Counted from the stretch's first letter, positions 31,443 through 40,290 are shown. The stretch: DNA of 49,767 nt from JACZST01 sp036985755 (GCA_036985755.1 BTQG01000005.1:1-49767), one strand, 5' to 3'. Translations and numbers: made by a program. Notes: a model not told the origin generated them from the letters alone.

Positions 31443-31877
31443 ATGCCCTCACCCACCAATCTGTCCCGTCTCCTGCTCGATCGCTTCCGCTGGTTCGATC
31501 AGGCGCTGCTCACCACGCTGCACGATCGCCTCGGCGTACAACTGACGTCAGCCCAGTCCCTGCTGTTCGCAAACCTCCCGCTCCAGGGAGCCCGCCAGTC
31601 CGATCTGGCACGTCGTCTCGGAGTCAGCCGACAGGCGGTCAACGAGCTGGTCGGCGGACTCGAAAAACGAGGCCTCGTCGAACTCGTCGCCGACCCGAAC
31701 AGCGGCAGATCGAAGCTGGTCCGCCCCACCACCCAGGGCCGGAAGAGCATCGACGTGGCGCTGGAGACCTTCGCACGGCTCGAGAAGGAGCTGCGCGCCC
31801 GCATCGGCGAGCGGGTGGTCGATCAACTGCGGGGGGCTCTCGATGCCGACTGGGGGGACCCACCCGGGGGTGAGTGA
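31443..31877 (+). CDS. MarR-family transcriptional regulator
   Basis: 144 residues. The winged helix-turn-helix is readable as ARQSDLARRLGVSRQAVNELVGGLEKRGLVE, with the wing VADPNSGRSKLVRPTTQGR. Helical dimerisation segments flank it. TAGACT at 31431-31436 lies six bases before the ATG and no ribosome binding site is seen, so the mRNA is probably leaderless. It most likely controls itself and the divergent SRPBCC gene in response to a small, perhaps aromatic, ligand; the ligand is unknown. Confidence 0.9.
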   Translation: MPSPTNLSRLLLDRFRWFDQALLTTLHDRLGVQLTSAQSLLFANLPLQGARQSDLARRLGVSRQAVNELVGGLEKRGLVELVADPNSGRSKLVRPTTQGRKSIDVALETFARLEKELRARIGERVVDQLRGALDADWGDPPGGE

Positions 31878-31980
31878 TTGCCCCGACAACTCGCCAAAAT
31901 TCGACCGTATTCGACGTCACACCTTGTGAGTAGGCTCGGAGGGCCATTGGGAAAGCGAGCTGAAAAGAGAGGTGCCCTCC

Positions 31981-32649
31981 ATGGCTGGCCCCGTTATCGC
32001 CGATGTCACCGCCCTTGTCGTAACCGACCCACAGAACGATTTTCTCAGTGAGAAGGGCGCGTTCTGGGATGCGGTGAAACAGAGCGTCATCGAGAACAAT
32101 ACGATCGAGAACATCGAGACCATGTTCCAGGCTGCGAAAGCGGGCGGGGTACCGGTGTTCATCTCGCCCCACTATTACTTCCCGTGGGACCACCGCTGGG
32201 AGTTTGGCGGCACGATCGAAAAGGCGATGCACGATGTCGGTATGTACGATCGGCCGGACCCGCTCGACCTGACCGGGTTCGAAGGCTCGGGCGCCGATTT
32301 CCTGGATCGGTACAAGCAGTACATCCACGACGGCGAGACCGTGGTGGCCAATCCACACAAGGTGTACGGCCCGGAGAACAACGATCTCTTCCTCCAGCTG
32401 AGAAAGCGTGGCATCGATTCGGTGTACTTGTGCGGCATGTCGGCCAATCTGTGCACCGAGGCGCATCTGCGGGCAATGCTGGAGAGCGGATTCGATGTGA
32501 CGGTGGTCAGGGACGCCACTGCGGCGGCCATACTTCCCGAGCTCGGTGACGGTTATGCGGCGGCGCTCACCAACTTCAAGTTTCTCGCAGGAGCCGTCGT
32601 TGCCACCGAGGAGGCGTCGCTGGCCCTCCGGAACGCCAAGACGAACTAG
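31981..32649 (+). CDS. Isochorismatase-like cysteine hydrolase
   Basis: 222 residues, cytoplasmic. The catalytic triad of the family is present: D16 (VTDPQNDF), K127 (NPHKVYG) and C158 (SANLCTEA), with the cis-peptide region before the cysteine. Members hydrolyse amides, ureas or vinyl ethers such as nicotinamide or carbamates. The ATG at 31981 was chosen over an in-frame GTG three codons upstream because GAGAGG stands at a usable distance. The many aromatic residues near 65-75 (HYYFPWDHRWEF) suggest a lidded pocket. The gene has no obvious metabolic partner nearby. Confidence 0.87.
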   Translation: MAGPVIADVTALVVTDPQNDFLSEKGAFWDAVKQSVIENNTIENIETMFQAAKAGGVPVFISPHYYFPWDHRWEFGGTIEKAMHDVGMYDRPDPLDLTGFEGSGADFLDRYKQYIHDGETVVANPHKVYGPENNDLFLQLRKRGIDSVYLCGMSANLCTEAHLRAMLESGFDVTVVRDATAAAILPELGDGYAAALTNFKFLAGAVVATEEASLALRNAKTN

Positions 32650-32761
32650 GAGGGTGGTCGGGAATACTCCGGCGGGGCGCCGCGGTACTTTGAGACCAAC
32701 TCAGTACTGCGCCAGCCCAGCGGCGTCTCGTTGTACTCGTCATTTGCGACCGCCCTCCTAG
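32646..32761. repeat. Inverted repeat pair in the 239-base gap after the cysteine hydrolase
   Basis: CTAGGAGGGTGGTCG (32646-32660, including the stop codon) and CGACCGCCCTCCTAG (32747-32761) are complementary over 15 positions with one G-U pair. Inside, GGCGC...GTACT and AGTAC...GCGCC can also pair, though less well. The RNA could fold into a long two-part stem; it lacks a U-tract. The rest of the gap (32762-32888) shows nothing I can name. Confidence 0.55.
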
Positions 32762-32888
32762 GGTCACCGGCCCGGTGGTGGGCATCGGCCGTGTTACGCC
32801 ACGACATCCCGACTCAATTCAGATCCCGGCCAGGCCGATGGTGATTGAGGGCGCGGGTAGGGGGGCCTGAGCCGATGAGGATCATCCC

Positions 32889-33917
32889 ATGGAGAAACGC
32901 GCCGTTCTCGTCATCGCGGCCTTCGCCCTTGCGGTCGGGGCTTGTGCCGCCGATACCGACTCCCTTACCCCAGCCGGTAGCGCCCCCACCGAGGAGGTGG
33001 CGGTAACGACCGCCCCGACAACGACGACCACCACGGTGTCACCGGCAACGCCCACGACCGCCCCCACAACGACGACAACGGCGGCCCCCACAACGACGAC
33101 AACGGCGGCTCCTTTCTCTCCGGAGTTGCTGGCGATGCAAACCGCCTTCGAGCGCAGCGCCGCGGTGAGCTCGGGCCGGATGGAAGGATTGATCGAGATC
33201 ACCGGGCTCGACCCGTCCCAGGGTCCCACCGAGATTCGGATTCCGTTCGGTGGTGCCTTCGACAACGCCACCGGCAACTTCTCCTTCTCCATGGATTTGA
33301 GCGGCATCGCCGCCGCTGCCGAAGATGACCTTCCACCGGAGTTCGCCGGCATGTTCGACGAGATGGAGGTTCGCCAGATCGGCGATAGGGCCTATCTCAA
33401 GTTCCCGTTCTTCGCCGTGCTGTTCGGGGCGGAGACCCCATGGATCTCGATGCCGGCCGAAGAGGGAGACGTCGCCACCAGCGGATTCTCGGCGACAGCG
33501 CCGGGAAACCCTTCCGAGATCCTCGGCTCGTTCGAGGATGCCGGAGCCACCGTCGAGGTGATCGGCACCGAGACCATCAACGGGGTGACTGCGACCCACT
33601 ACCGCGCCGTATTCGACATGGAAGCTCTGCTGGCCCAGGCGACGCCCGAGGAGCGGGCCGAGCTCGAGGCTCGGGGCCCCCTCCCTCTCGACTTTTTGCC
33701 CATGGACGTTTGGATCTCTGATGATGGCCTGGTGGTGCGTTTCGTCATGGAGATCGATGGCAGCGCCATCGAAACCACCCCCGAGGAGAGTTTCGGTCGG
33801 TTGCTCATGCGGTACGACCTGTTCGACCTTGGCTCCGATGTCGTGATCGAGCCACCACCGCCGGGGGAGGTAACCGCTATCGAAGATCTCGAAGGTTCCC
33901 TCGGCTTTGCAACCTGA
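32889..33917 (+). CDS. Exported lipoprotein, LppX/LprG-like, with Thr-rich stalk
   Basis: 342 residues. The signal peptide ends in the lipobox VGAC (Cys19). A Thr/Ala/Pro-rich stalk follows (about 38-75), including an exact tandem copy of an 8-residue unit. The C-terminal domain has the pattern of LolA-like lipoproteins: repeated antiparallel strands (GRMEGLIEITGL, NFSFSMDLSG, VRQIGDRAYLKFPFF, INGVTATHYRAVFDM, DVWISDDGLVVRFVMEI). Such proteins carry or bind hydrophobic molecules at the cell surface. GAGG precedes the ATG. The ligand cannot be inferred. Confidence 0.75.
   Translation: MEKRAVLVIAAFALAVGACAADTDSLTPAGSAPTEEVAVTTAPTTTTTTVSPATPTTAPTTTTTAAPTTTTTAAPFSPELLAMQTAFERSAAVSSGRMEGLIEITGLDPSQGPTEIRIPFGGAFDNATGNFSFSMDLSGIAAAAEDDLPPEFAGMFDEMEVRQIGDRAYLKFPFFAVLFGAETPWISMPAEEGDVATSGFSATAPGNPSEILGSFEDAGATVEVIGTETINGVTATHYRAVFDMEALLAQATPEERAELEARGPLPLDFLPMDVWISDDGLVVRFVMEIDGSAIETTPEESFGRLLMRYDLFDLGSDVVIEPPPPGEVTAIEDLEGSLGFAT
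33063..33110 (+). repeat. Two exact 24-base units in the Thr-rich stalk
   Basis: Units 33063-33086 and 33087-33110 differ only in the last base and encode PTTTTTAA twice. This is a recent in-frame tandem duplication that lengthens the stalk of the lipoprotein. Confidence 0.85.
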
Positions 33918-33976
33918 CCGGCCGGACGTCGGGCGAGACCCGGCGACGGGCTCGGCGATCCTAAGGTCCAACGGCG

Positions 33977-34414
33977 ATGAGCAGCAGCACCGAGGTCTGG
34001 CCCAATGGAGAACCGACGGTCGGCGACACCGCCGAACGCTCCCGAGCGATCACACAGGGGGACATCGAGTCCTTCACTGCGATAAGCGGAGATCGCAACC
34101 CGCTCCACTATGACGAGGCGGCGGCAGCGAGTACCTCGTTCGGCCGGATCGTCGTACAGGGCGGCGTCACAACGGCGATCCTCAACGCGGTGGTAGCCGA
34201 GCAACTCCCCGGCCCTGGCACGGTCTTTCTCCACGTCGACTGGAACTTCCTGGCGCCGGTTCGGCCCGGTGATGTCATCACCGGTCGAGTGGAGGTCGTC
34301 GAGGTTCGCTCCGACAAGCCGATCACCAAAGTGAAGACCACGGTGGAACGCGACGATGGCGTGCTCGCCGTCGACGGCGAAGCGCTGTGTTACACGATGC
34401 CGCTGCCGGGCTGA
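33977..34414 (+). CDS. MaoC-like dehydratase (hot-dog fold)
   Basis: 145 residues. The (R)-hydratase signature is readable as ITQGDIESFTAISGDRNPLHYD followed by FGRIVVQGG, with the catalytic Asp in GDRNPLH and the following His. The family hydrates trans-2-enoyl-CoA to (R)-3-hydroxyacyl-CoA or acts on related thioesters. It is of single hot-dog length, so it should dimerise. It ends 8 bases before the convergent PLP-enzyme gene. TAAGGT (33962-33967) lies nine bases before the ATG, and no ribosome binding site is clear. Confidence 0.9.
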   Translation: MSSSTEVWPNGEPTVGDTAERSRAITQGDIESFTAISGDRNPLHYDEAAAASTSFGRIVVQGGVTTAILNAVVAEQLPGPGTVFLHVDWNFLAPVRPGDVITGRVEVVEVRSDKPITKVKTTVERDDGVLAVDGEALCYTMPLPG

Positions 34415-34422
34415 GCACAGGC

Positions 34423-35469
34423 TCAACCGTCGGCGGCGGCCTGGAGATGGGCGGCGATCTCGGCGTGATACGCAAAATTGGCGGGGACCCCGCCCGAATG
34501 CAACATCACGATCGTGGACCCCTGTTGGTAGCGGCCCTCCGCCACATGGCCGAGGAGGCCGGCGAACACCTTGCCCGAGTAGACCGGGTCCAGCAAGATG
34601 CCCTCCCTGGATGCCATCGAGACGATGGCATCCAGGCACTCGCTGGTGGCATCCCCGTACTCAGACCCGACGTACCCGGCGTCGATCGTGTAGTCGCCTC
34701 GACCCTGGTCCGGTTCGCTGCCCATGAGCACACCCAACGCCTGCCACCATTGCTCGAGGTACCGCTCGCATTCATCGACCGGCCGGTTGACGCTGATCCC
34801 AACGACCTCGGTGTCGATTCCGAGAGACCGTAGCGTGAGCAGGTAGGCAGTGAAGATCCCTCCAGTCCCGAACGGCGTATAGATGGCGTCCGGCTCCAGG
34901 TTGCGGTCATCCAGTTGCTCGATGAGCTCCAACGCACCCTCGACGTAACCCAGACAGCTGTGTGGCGTTGTGCCGCTGATGGGCACGAAGTGCGGTGTGC
35001 GTCCCTCGCCGCGGAGCCGATCGCACACCGTTGCCGCCTCCCGGTCGAGATCCCAGTGATCATCGGTGTCGGCCATCACGATTTCGCCACCCATGAGATG
35101 AACGGTGAGCAGGTTGCCTTGCAACTGGGCGTGCTCGTCGCTGCTGAGCACCAACACCACATCGAGCCCGAGTTTTCGAGCGGCGGCGCTGGTGAGCCTG
35201 GCATGGTTGGACTGGGCGGAGCCGCAGGTGACGATCACATCAGCTCCCGCCTGGATTGCCTGAGCCAACTCGTACTCCAGCTTGCGCGCCTTGTCCCCAC
35301 CGAGCCCCAGCGGTGTCAGGTCGTCTCGTTTCAGCCAGAGATCAATCCCGAGATCGGCACCGAGATGGACGAGTGGCTGGAGGGGAGTGGGTCCCTCCAT
35401 GAGCTGGACGGTGGGAAACGTGTCGAGTACGGCGCGCATGTCCGCCGTGCCGCCGAGCGAATGTTTCAT
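34423..35469 (-). CDS. PLP enzyme of the D-cysteine desulfhydrase/ACC deaminase family
   Basis: 348 residues, fold type II PLP enzyme. The Schiff-base lysine lies in GGDKARKLEY, and the phosphate-facing and carboxylate-binding segment CGSAQSNHARL is conserved. The C-terminal glycine-rich loop GTGGIFTAY binds the PLP phosphate. Activity as a D-cysteine desulfhydrase, L-cysteate sulfo-lyase or ACC deaminase cannot be separated by eye. Starts are open: ATG at 35469 was taken, while ATG at 35439 (MRAVLDTFPTVQL) matches the usual N-terminus of the family, and GTG at 35490 is the earliest. Confidence 0.85.
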   Translation of the reverse strand: MKHSLGGTADMRAVLDTFPTVQLMEGPTPLQPLVHLGADLGIDLWLKRDDLTPLGLGGDKARKLEYELAQAIQAGADVIVTCGSAQSNHARLTSAAARKLGLDVVLVLSSDEHAQLQGNLLTVHLMGGEIVMADTDDHWDLDREAATVCDRLRGEGRTPHFVPISGTTPHSCLGYVEGALELIEQLDDRNLEPDAIYTPFGTGGIFTAYLLTLRSLGIDTEVVGISVNRPVDECERYLEQWWQALGVLMGSEPDQGRGDYTIDAGYVGSEYGDATSECLDAIVSMASREGILLDPVYSGKVFAGLLGHVAEGRYQQGSTIVMLHSGGVPANFAYHAEIAAHLQAAADG

Positions 35470-35549
35470 GGGCCCCGAAGCTAGCTGCACTCGAGGTCAT
35501 CTCATCGATAATCCGGAACGAACTGAGCGGTGCCGTCGTTGAGCCTTCC

Positions 35550-36809
35550 GTGCGCGCACGACTCACCATCACCGGCATCGCCCTGGCCCTGCTGGCTGCG
35601 GCATGTTCGGGCGGCGAGACTTCGACAACGTCAAGCGAGTCGAGCACGACCGTCGCCCCGCCGACGACGGGCGAGACACCTGCGGGGGCAACGTCGAGCA
35701 CGGCGACAGACGGTGGGGCGGCGTTGACCGCTACGGCCGCCGACGGCTGGAGCCTGACGACCATCGGGGAAGGTATCAAGCCCGTCCTGGCGCTGGACCC
35801 GGACGACAACGTCGGGATCGCCTATCTGCTGGAGCGACTCGACGAGGGTTTTGTCGCTTATGCCGACTCGGCATCGGGGTGGAACATTGACACCTTCGTT
35901 GAGGGGTACTTCTACGGGCCCATCGGGCTCGACTTCGACTCTCTCGGTGTCCCCAGCATCGTGTGGCACGACCATCAGGACGTCTCGTTCCAACCGGAGC
36001 TCGGATCGCTCGTCTACGCGGTGCGCACCGATGCGGGATGGGAAATGATCGACGGAACGGACGACGGTCACGACGGGTGGGACTCCACCCTGGCGCTGGG
36101 ACCGGATGACACGGTTCACGCGGCAGGGATCGATCCCTCGCAGTTCGGTAGCGAGGATGGCGTCGAGTACTACCGGCTATCCGGAGGGGAATTCACCGTT
36201 GAGGCGATAGGGACGGGGCCCGTCCCCTACGAATTCAACGTGGCGCTCGCCGTCGCCGGGGACGGAGAACCGGCGTTGAGCTATCACGATGCCGAAGCCG
36301 GTGTGCTGCGCTTCGCCCGCCGCCAGGGCGGCACCTGGTCGATCGAGACGGTGGACCCCGAGGTGGGAACGGGCAAGTACTCGTCTCTTGCCATCGACGC
36401 CGAGGGCCGTGCGCACATAACGTATCTGTTGCAGACGGGCTCGACGACCGGCGTCATTCGTTACGCCGTCGAGGGTGCAGATGGCTCCTGGACCATCGAG
36501 GACATTGCTGAGCTCGATTCGATCAAGACCGGCTTCACCGGGGCACGACGTATCACCTCATTAGCACTCGCCGCCGACGGCACCCCCCACGTCGTCTTCT
36601 CCGATGAGGCCACCATGTTCTACGGTTCCCGGGGTGAAGCCGGTTGGCAGGTCACACCGGTGGTCACCGCAGGCTCCCGGCCCTTGGGTCAACTGGTGAG
36701 CATGGAGCTCGCATCGGACGGCTCGGTCCACATTGCGTTCTACGAAGTCACCAATGACGATCCGCTTGCCGGGGTCGTCGGCTACCTGTCGAGCAACGGG
36801 ACGTCCTAG
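35550..36809 (+). CDS. Exported lipoprotein with beta-propeller-like repeats
   Basis: 419 residues from a GTG. The lipobox AAAC (Cys19) is followed by a Ser/Thr-rich linker to about residue 60. The body is built of repeats of about 45-55 residues of the type SLAIDAEGRAHITYL, SLALAADGTPHVVFS and SMELASDGSVHIAFYE, each with a following YAV/YGSR and W strand, as in sialidase/Asp-box-like or BNR-like propellers. No catalytic residues are recognised. It is a surface protein of unknown ligand. The convergent folE gene follows. Confidence 0.78.
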   Translation: MRARLTITGIALALLAAACSGGETSTTSSESSTTVAPPTTGETPAGATSSTATDGGAALTATAADGWSLTTIGEGIKPVLALDPDDNVGIAYLLERLDEGFVAYADSASGWNIDTFVEGYFYGPIGLDFDSLGVPSIVWHDHQDVSFQPELGSLVYAVRTDAGWEMIDGTDDGHDGWDSTLALGPDDTVHAAGIDPSQFGSEDGVEYYRLSGGEFTVEAIGTGPVPYEFNVALAVAGDGEPALSYHDAEAGVLRFARRQGGTWSIETVDPEVGTGKYSSLAIDAEGRAHITYLLQTGSTTGVIRYAVEGADGSWTIEDIAELDSIKTGFTGARRITSLALAADGTPHVVFSDEATMFYGSRGEAGWQVTPVVTAGSRPLGQLVSMELASDGSVHIAFYEVTNDDPLAGVVGYLSSNGTS

Positions 36810-36833
36810 CCGCCATAGGCTGCCAGCACCCTC

Positions 36834-37466
36834 CTACCTCATATGGTGTGGAGGCTCGATGCTGTCGAAGAACTCGTTGCGTGTCTTCTCGTTGTCGAGG
36901 AACGAACCAAGCAAGGCGGTAGTGCGCATGTGGGTGTTCTGCTTCTTGGCTCCTCGCATCGCCACGCACAGATGGGTCGCCTGCACCACAACGCCCACCC
37001 CCTGAGGCTCGACGAGGTCATCGATCAGCTCGGCGATCTGTCGGGTCATCCGCTCCTGGATCTGGAGGCGGCGAGCGAAGGCCTCGACGACACGGGGAAT
37101 CTTGGAGAGGCCGACCACCTTCTTGTCTGGCAGGTAGGCGACGTGTGCCTGGCCGAAGATGGGCAGCAGGTGGTGCTCGCACATGCTCCAGAAGTCGATG
37201 TCGCCGACCACCACCATCTCCGCGTAGTCCACATCGAACAACGCATCGTTGAGCAGCTTGACCGGGTCGACCGTGTATCCGAGCAGGATCTCGTCGTACA
37301 TGCGCGCTACCCGATCGGGTGTGTTGCGCAGCCCGTCGCGCTCCTGGTCTTCGCCGACGGCCTTGAGGATATGGGCTACGGCGTTGGCCACCTCGATCTT
37401 GCATTTGGCGTCGAGCACCGGCCCGTCCTCGAAGTTCGCCGCCATCTCGTCACTGATCAAGCGCAT
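36834..37466 (-). CDS. folE: GTP cyclohydrolase I
   Basis: 210 residues. It converts GTP to 7,8-dihydroneopterin triphosphate, the first step of folate and pterin synthesis. The zinc ligands are C96 and H99 in SMCEHHLLP and C167 in THLCVAMRG. The family segments GLSKIPRVVEAFARRLQIQERMT and QNTHMRTT are complete, so it should be the classical zinc-dependent form. AAAGGAG stands before the ATG. No other folate genes are adjacent; the divergent neighbour is a metallo-beta-lactamase-fold protein. Confidence 0.96.
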   Translation of the reverse strand: MRLISDEMAANFEDGPVLDAKCKIEVANAVAHILKAVGEDQERDGLRNTPDRVARMYDEILLGYTVDPVKLLNDALFDVDYAEMVVVGDIDFWSMCEHHLLPIFGQAHVAYLPDKKVVGLSKIPRVVEAFARRLQIQERMTRQIAELIDDLVEPQGVGVVVQATHLCVAMRGAKKQNTHMRTTALLGSFLDNEKTRNEFFDSIEPPHHMR

Positions 37467-37540
37467 TGCCGCTCCTTTCCTCGATCCCGCACAGTACTCC
37501 GGTGATTTCGAGCCCGGGTCTGGACGATGCCTCTGGCGAC

Positions 37541-37546
37541 TATGGT
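37541..37546 (+). promoter_or_regulatory. -10 box implying a leaderless mRNA for the MBL-fold gene
   Basis: TATGGT ends six bases before the ATG at 37553, and there is no ribosome binding site. The transcription start would fall on or next to the start codon. Confidence 0.45.
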
Positions 37547-37552
37547 CAATCG

Positions 37553-38197
37553 ATGGCTCAGATCACCATCCAGAAGCTCGGCGATTCTTGTCTACGCGTC
37601 GAGGTCGGCGACCACAGCGCGCTCATCGATCCGGGTTTCTATGTTTGGGGCCTGGCCGAACTCGACCTCACCGCGATGCCGGCGCCCGATCGCCTCCTCA
37701 TCACCCATAGTCACCCCGACCACCTTTCGCTCGAATTCGTTCAAGCGTTGGTGACCGCCCACCCGGCAATGGTGATCGAGAGCAACGAGGATGTCGTGGC
37801 CCAGCTCGCCGATGCCGGCATCGAAGCCACCACCGATTCGGTCGAGTGGACCGCCCAGTTCACCACACCACACCAGCAGACACCCACGGGATCCCAGCCG
37901 CAGAACATCGGATTCGTCGTTGGGGGGGTGTTTGCGCATGCGGGCGACAGTTACACCTTTGACGCGGCACCACCGGTGTTGGCGCTGCCACTGTTGCCAC
38001 CATGGGGGTCCAGTACCGAGGCGGTGATCCTGGCCAAACGGCTCAAACCGCAATACATCATCCCTACCCACGACTGGCATCTCGAGCAGCGTGGGAGGCA
38101 ATGGCTCTACGGCGCGATCGAGCAGGCGCTCGCCGCGGAAGGCATCACCGTTCTCCCCCTCGATGACTTCGAGACGGTAAGCCTCGACGTCGACTGA
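37553..38197 (+). CDS. Metallo-beta-lactamase-fold metal-dependent hydrolase
   Basis: 214 residues of the UlaG-like branch of the fold. The metal-binding motif is THSHPDHLS, with further ligands likely in GVFAHAGDSYTFD and PTHDWH. The first strand QKLGDSCLRVEVGDHSALIDPGF is typical. The substrate is unknown. The frame is open 29 codons further upstream, but that part covers the folE promoter region; the ATG at 37553 gives the domain start and fits the -10 box. Confidence 0.85.
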   Translation: MAQITIQKLGDSCLRVEVGDHSALIDPGFYVWGLAELDLTAMPAPDRLLITHSHPDHLSLEFVQALVTAHPAMVIESNEDVVAQLADAGIEATTDSVEWTAQFTTPHQQTPTGSQPQNIGFVVGGVFAHAGDSYTFDAAPPVLALPLLPPWGSSTEAVILAKRLKPQYIIPTHDWHLEQRGRQWLYGAIEQALAAEGITVLPLDDFETVSLDVD

Positions 38198-38230
38198 GGA
38201 ACACGCAGGGAGGACGATTCGTAGGGGACC

Positions 38231-38258
38231 GGCTGTGAGCTCGCCGCGGGTCACAGCC
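38231..38258. promoter_or_regulatory. Perfect 8-bp inverted repeat upstream of the histidine kinase gene
   Basis: GGCTGTGA (38231-38238) and TCACAGCC (38251-38258) are perfect complements with a 12-base spacer. It lies 43-70 bases before the start of the two-component operon and could bind a dimeric regulator, perhaps the operon's own LuxR-type response regulator. Confidence 0.45.
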
Positions 38259-38300
38259 AGTGTCGCGCGGTGTCGGCGGTCGCACGATAGGGTTTCTGAT

Positions 38301-39632
38301 ATGAGCACGCCCGACGAGCCGAGCAGGCCGCGGCAGCTGGTTTCGACGTTGTCGAGGGACTGGAAGGAGATCGGGGGGCTTGGTCGTTTTGGGGTGATCG
38401 GTCTCGTGCTTGCGCTCATCCTCACCATCGGCCTCGGATTTTCGATCACCCGGTCGGCGCGCGGCCATCTCCTCGAGGCGCGGGCGTCGATGGTCGAAGC
38501 CGCGATTGGTGGCCTTCCGTTTGTCTCGACCGAGACTCCGCTCGACGCAGCCGCCCTGTCTTCCCTCGACGCCGACGTCCGGATCCGGATCCTCGGTGGA
38601 GAGACGGTGCGAGTAAAGGTGTGGACGGCGGATGGGACCATCGTCTACTCGGACGCCAAGAAGCTGATCGGGGAGCGCTTCGAGCTCTCTGAGGCGGCGC
38701 AGATCGCCTTCTTCGGGGGAACCGGGACCCAGGTCTCGGATCTTTCCGACGCCGCCCACGCCATCGACCGCATGTTTGGCGAGCTCATCGAATTCTACGT
38801 GCCCGTCGTCGGCGACTTAGGGGAGGTCGTCGCCGTTGTCGAAGTGGAACAGGACGTAACGGCGTTGAATGCCGCCCTTGGCAGGATCACTCGCAACGTC
38901 TGGTGGTCGATCGGGCTCGGCCTCGCCGCGCTCGGGCTCTTCATGGGTGTGTTGGCGATGGTCCGAGCCCGTGAGATGAACCAGCGACGGCGCCAGGCCG
39001 AGGAGCTGCTGCAATCGTCGTTTCTTGCCGGGGAGCAGGAACGCCGAAGGATCGTTGGAGCGCTTCACGATGACATCGGTCAGCCGATGTACCGGGTGCT
39101 GTACGGCCTCGAGGGGTCTCGTGCCAGGCTGGGCGCCGACGACCCGGTTTACGATGAGCTCGGCCACCTCGAGGAAATCGTGCGAGAGATGGACGGCACC
39201 CTGCGCAACGAGTTGCGAATTCTCCAGGTCGAGCTTGCCGCCGACACGGGACTCGATGTTGCGCTGGAGGATCTCGTGGCGCTCACCGGCGATGAGACCG
39301 GCCTCGATGTGACACTCACGGTCAGTCTGGTGGCCTCGCCTCCTCGGGAGCACAGCACGGAGCTGTACCGAGCGGCGCGCGAGGCGATCACCAACGTGCG
39401 AAAACACGCCAGGGCCACACGGGTCACCATGTCCGTGTATGAGGACGGGCGCTGTTTCGTGTTGGAGGTCATCGATGATGGTATCGGCGTGCTGGATGAG
39501 CCGGGCCTGGGGCTCTCCACAACGCGGCAACGGTTCAGGGTGCTCGGCGGCGACATCGACGTGTCGTCGATCTCCGATGGTGGAACCCGCTTTCACGCCT
39601 GGCTGCCCTTCACCGGATTGGAGGGCACATGA
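38301..39632 (+). CDS. NarL-type sensor histidine kinase
   Basis: 443 residues. Two helices (about 31-50 and 195-215) enclose an extracytoplasmic sensor domain of about 140 residues (VKVWTADGTIVYSDAKKLIG). The phospho-acceptor region follows with ERRRIVGALHDDIGQPMYR, the HisKA_3 type, then the ATP domain with REAITNVRKHA and DDGIGV. It senses a signal outside the membrane and phosphorylates the response regulator encoded next, with which it overlaps as ATGA. The ATG at 38301 was chosen over one 66 bases upstream, which would cross the inverted repeat. Confidence 0.92.
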   Translation: MSTPDEPSRPRQLVSTLSRDWKEIGGLGRFGVIGLVLALILTIGLGFSITRSARGHLLEARASMVEAAIGGLPFVSTETPLDAAALSSLDADVRIRILGGETVRVKVWTADGTIVYSDAKKLIGERFELSEAAQIAFFGGTGTQVSDLSDAAHAIDRMFGELIEFYVPVVGDLGEVVAVVEVEQDVTALNAALGRITRNVWWSIGLGLAALGLFMGVLAMVRAREMNQRRRQAEELLQSSFLAGEQERRRIVGALHDDIGQPMYRVLYGLEGSRARLGADDPVYDELGHLEEIVREMDGTLRNELRILQVELAADTGLDVALEDLVALTGDETGLDVTLTVSLVASPPREHSTELYRAAREAITNVRKHARATRVTMSVYEDGRCFVLEVIDDGIGVLDEPGLGLSTTRQRFRVLGGDIDVSSISDGGTRFHAWLPFTGLEGT

Positions 39633-40252
39633 GGATCGTGCTCGCCGATGATCACCGTGTGGTGCGCGAGGGGATCCGGTACATGCTGAGCGACGAGCCC
39701 GATGTCGAGATTGTCGGCGAAGCCGAGACCGGTGACGAATTGCTGGGACTCATCGAGTCTGAACCGGTCGATGTCGTCCTGCTCGACGTGCGTATGCCGG
39801 GCATGAGCGGGTTCGACGCGTTGGAGCGGCTCGTGGAGATAGCCCCGCAGGTGCGCGTGCTCATGCTGTCCATGCACGACCAGCCTGCCTATGTGCGTCG
39901 CGCCATGGAGCTGGGTGCAGCAGGATATGTGCTCAAGAGTGCGGGGCGTGACGAGCTGCTGAGCGCGCTGCGGGTCGTCGCTGAGGACGGAACCTACCTG
40001 CCAAGCGAGTTGATGGAACCGCTGATTGCCGGTGTGGCCGGGAGAAAAGGGCGGAACGGAAAACTCAGCCCCCGAGAGTCTCAGGTGCTCCGGCTTGTGG
40101 CCGACGGACTCGAGAACAAGCAGATCGCGGTGGAGCTGGCGCTCTCTGAAGCGACGGTGAAGACCTATCTGCGTGGGGTGTTCGAACGCCTCGAGGTGTC
40201 ATCGCGTGCCGAGGCGGTTGCGGTCGGGATTCGCCTCGGCGTCATCGAATAG
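39629..40252 (+). CDS. NarL/LuxR-family response regulator
   Basis: 207 residues. Receiver domain with acidic pocket (ADDHR), phospho-acceptor D53 (VVLLDVRMPGMSG) and K near residue 102 (YVLKSAG). The LuxR-type helix-turn-helix follows at about 145-205 (LSPRESQVLRLVADGLENKQIAVELALSEATVKTYLRGVF). It is the partner of the preceding kinase. The target genes cannot be read from the sequence; the small SHOCT gene just downstream is a plausible one. Confidence 0.95.
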   Translation: MRIVLADDHRVVREGIRYMLSDEPDVEIVGEAETGDELLGLIESEPVDVVLLDVRMPGMSGFDALERLVEIAPQVRVLMLSMHDQPAYVRRAMELGAAGYVLKSAGRDELLSALRVVAEDGTYLPSELMEPLIAGVAGRKGRNGKLSPRESQVLRLVADGLENKQIAVELALSEATVKTYLRGVFERLEVSSRAEAVAVGIRLGVIE

Positions 40253-40290
40253 GCGGCCATCGCGAGGCCGGTATGTCTGAAGCGATCGCA

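Noticed and set aside
38231..38258. A CRP/cAMP site, because of TGTGA and TCACA
   Set aside because: The spacer is 12 bases instead of the 6 needed for a CRP site.
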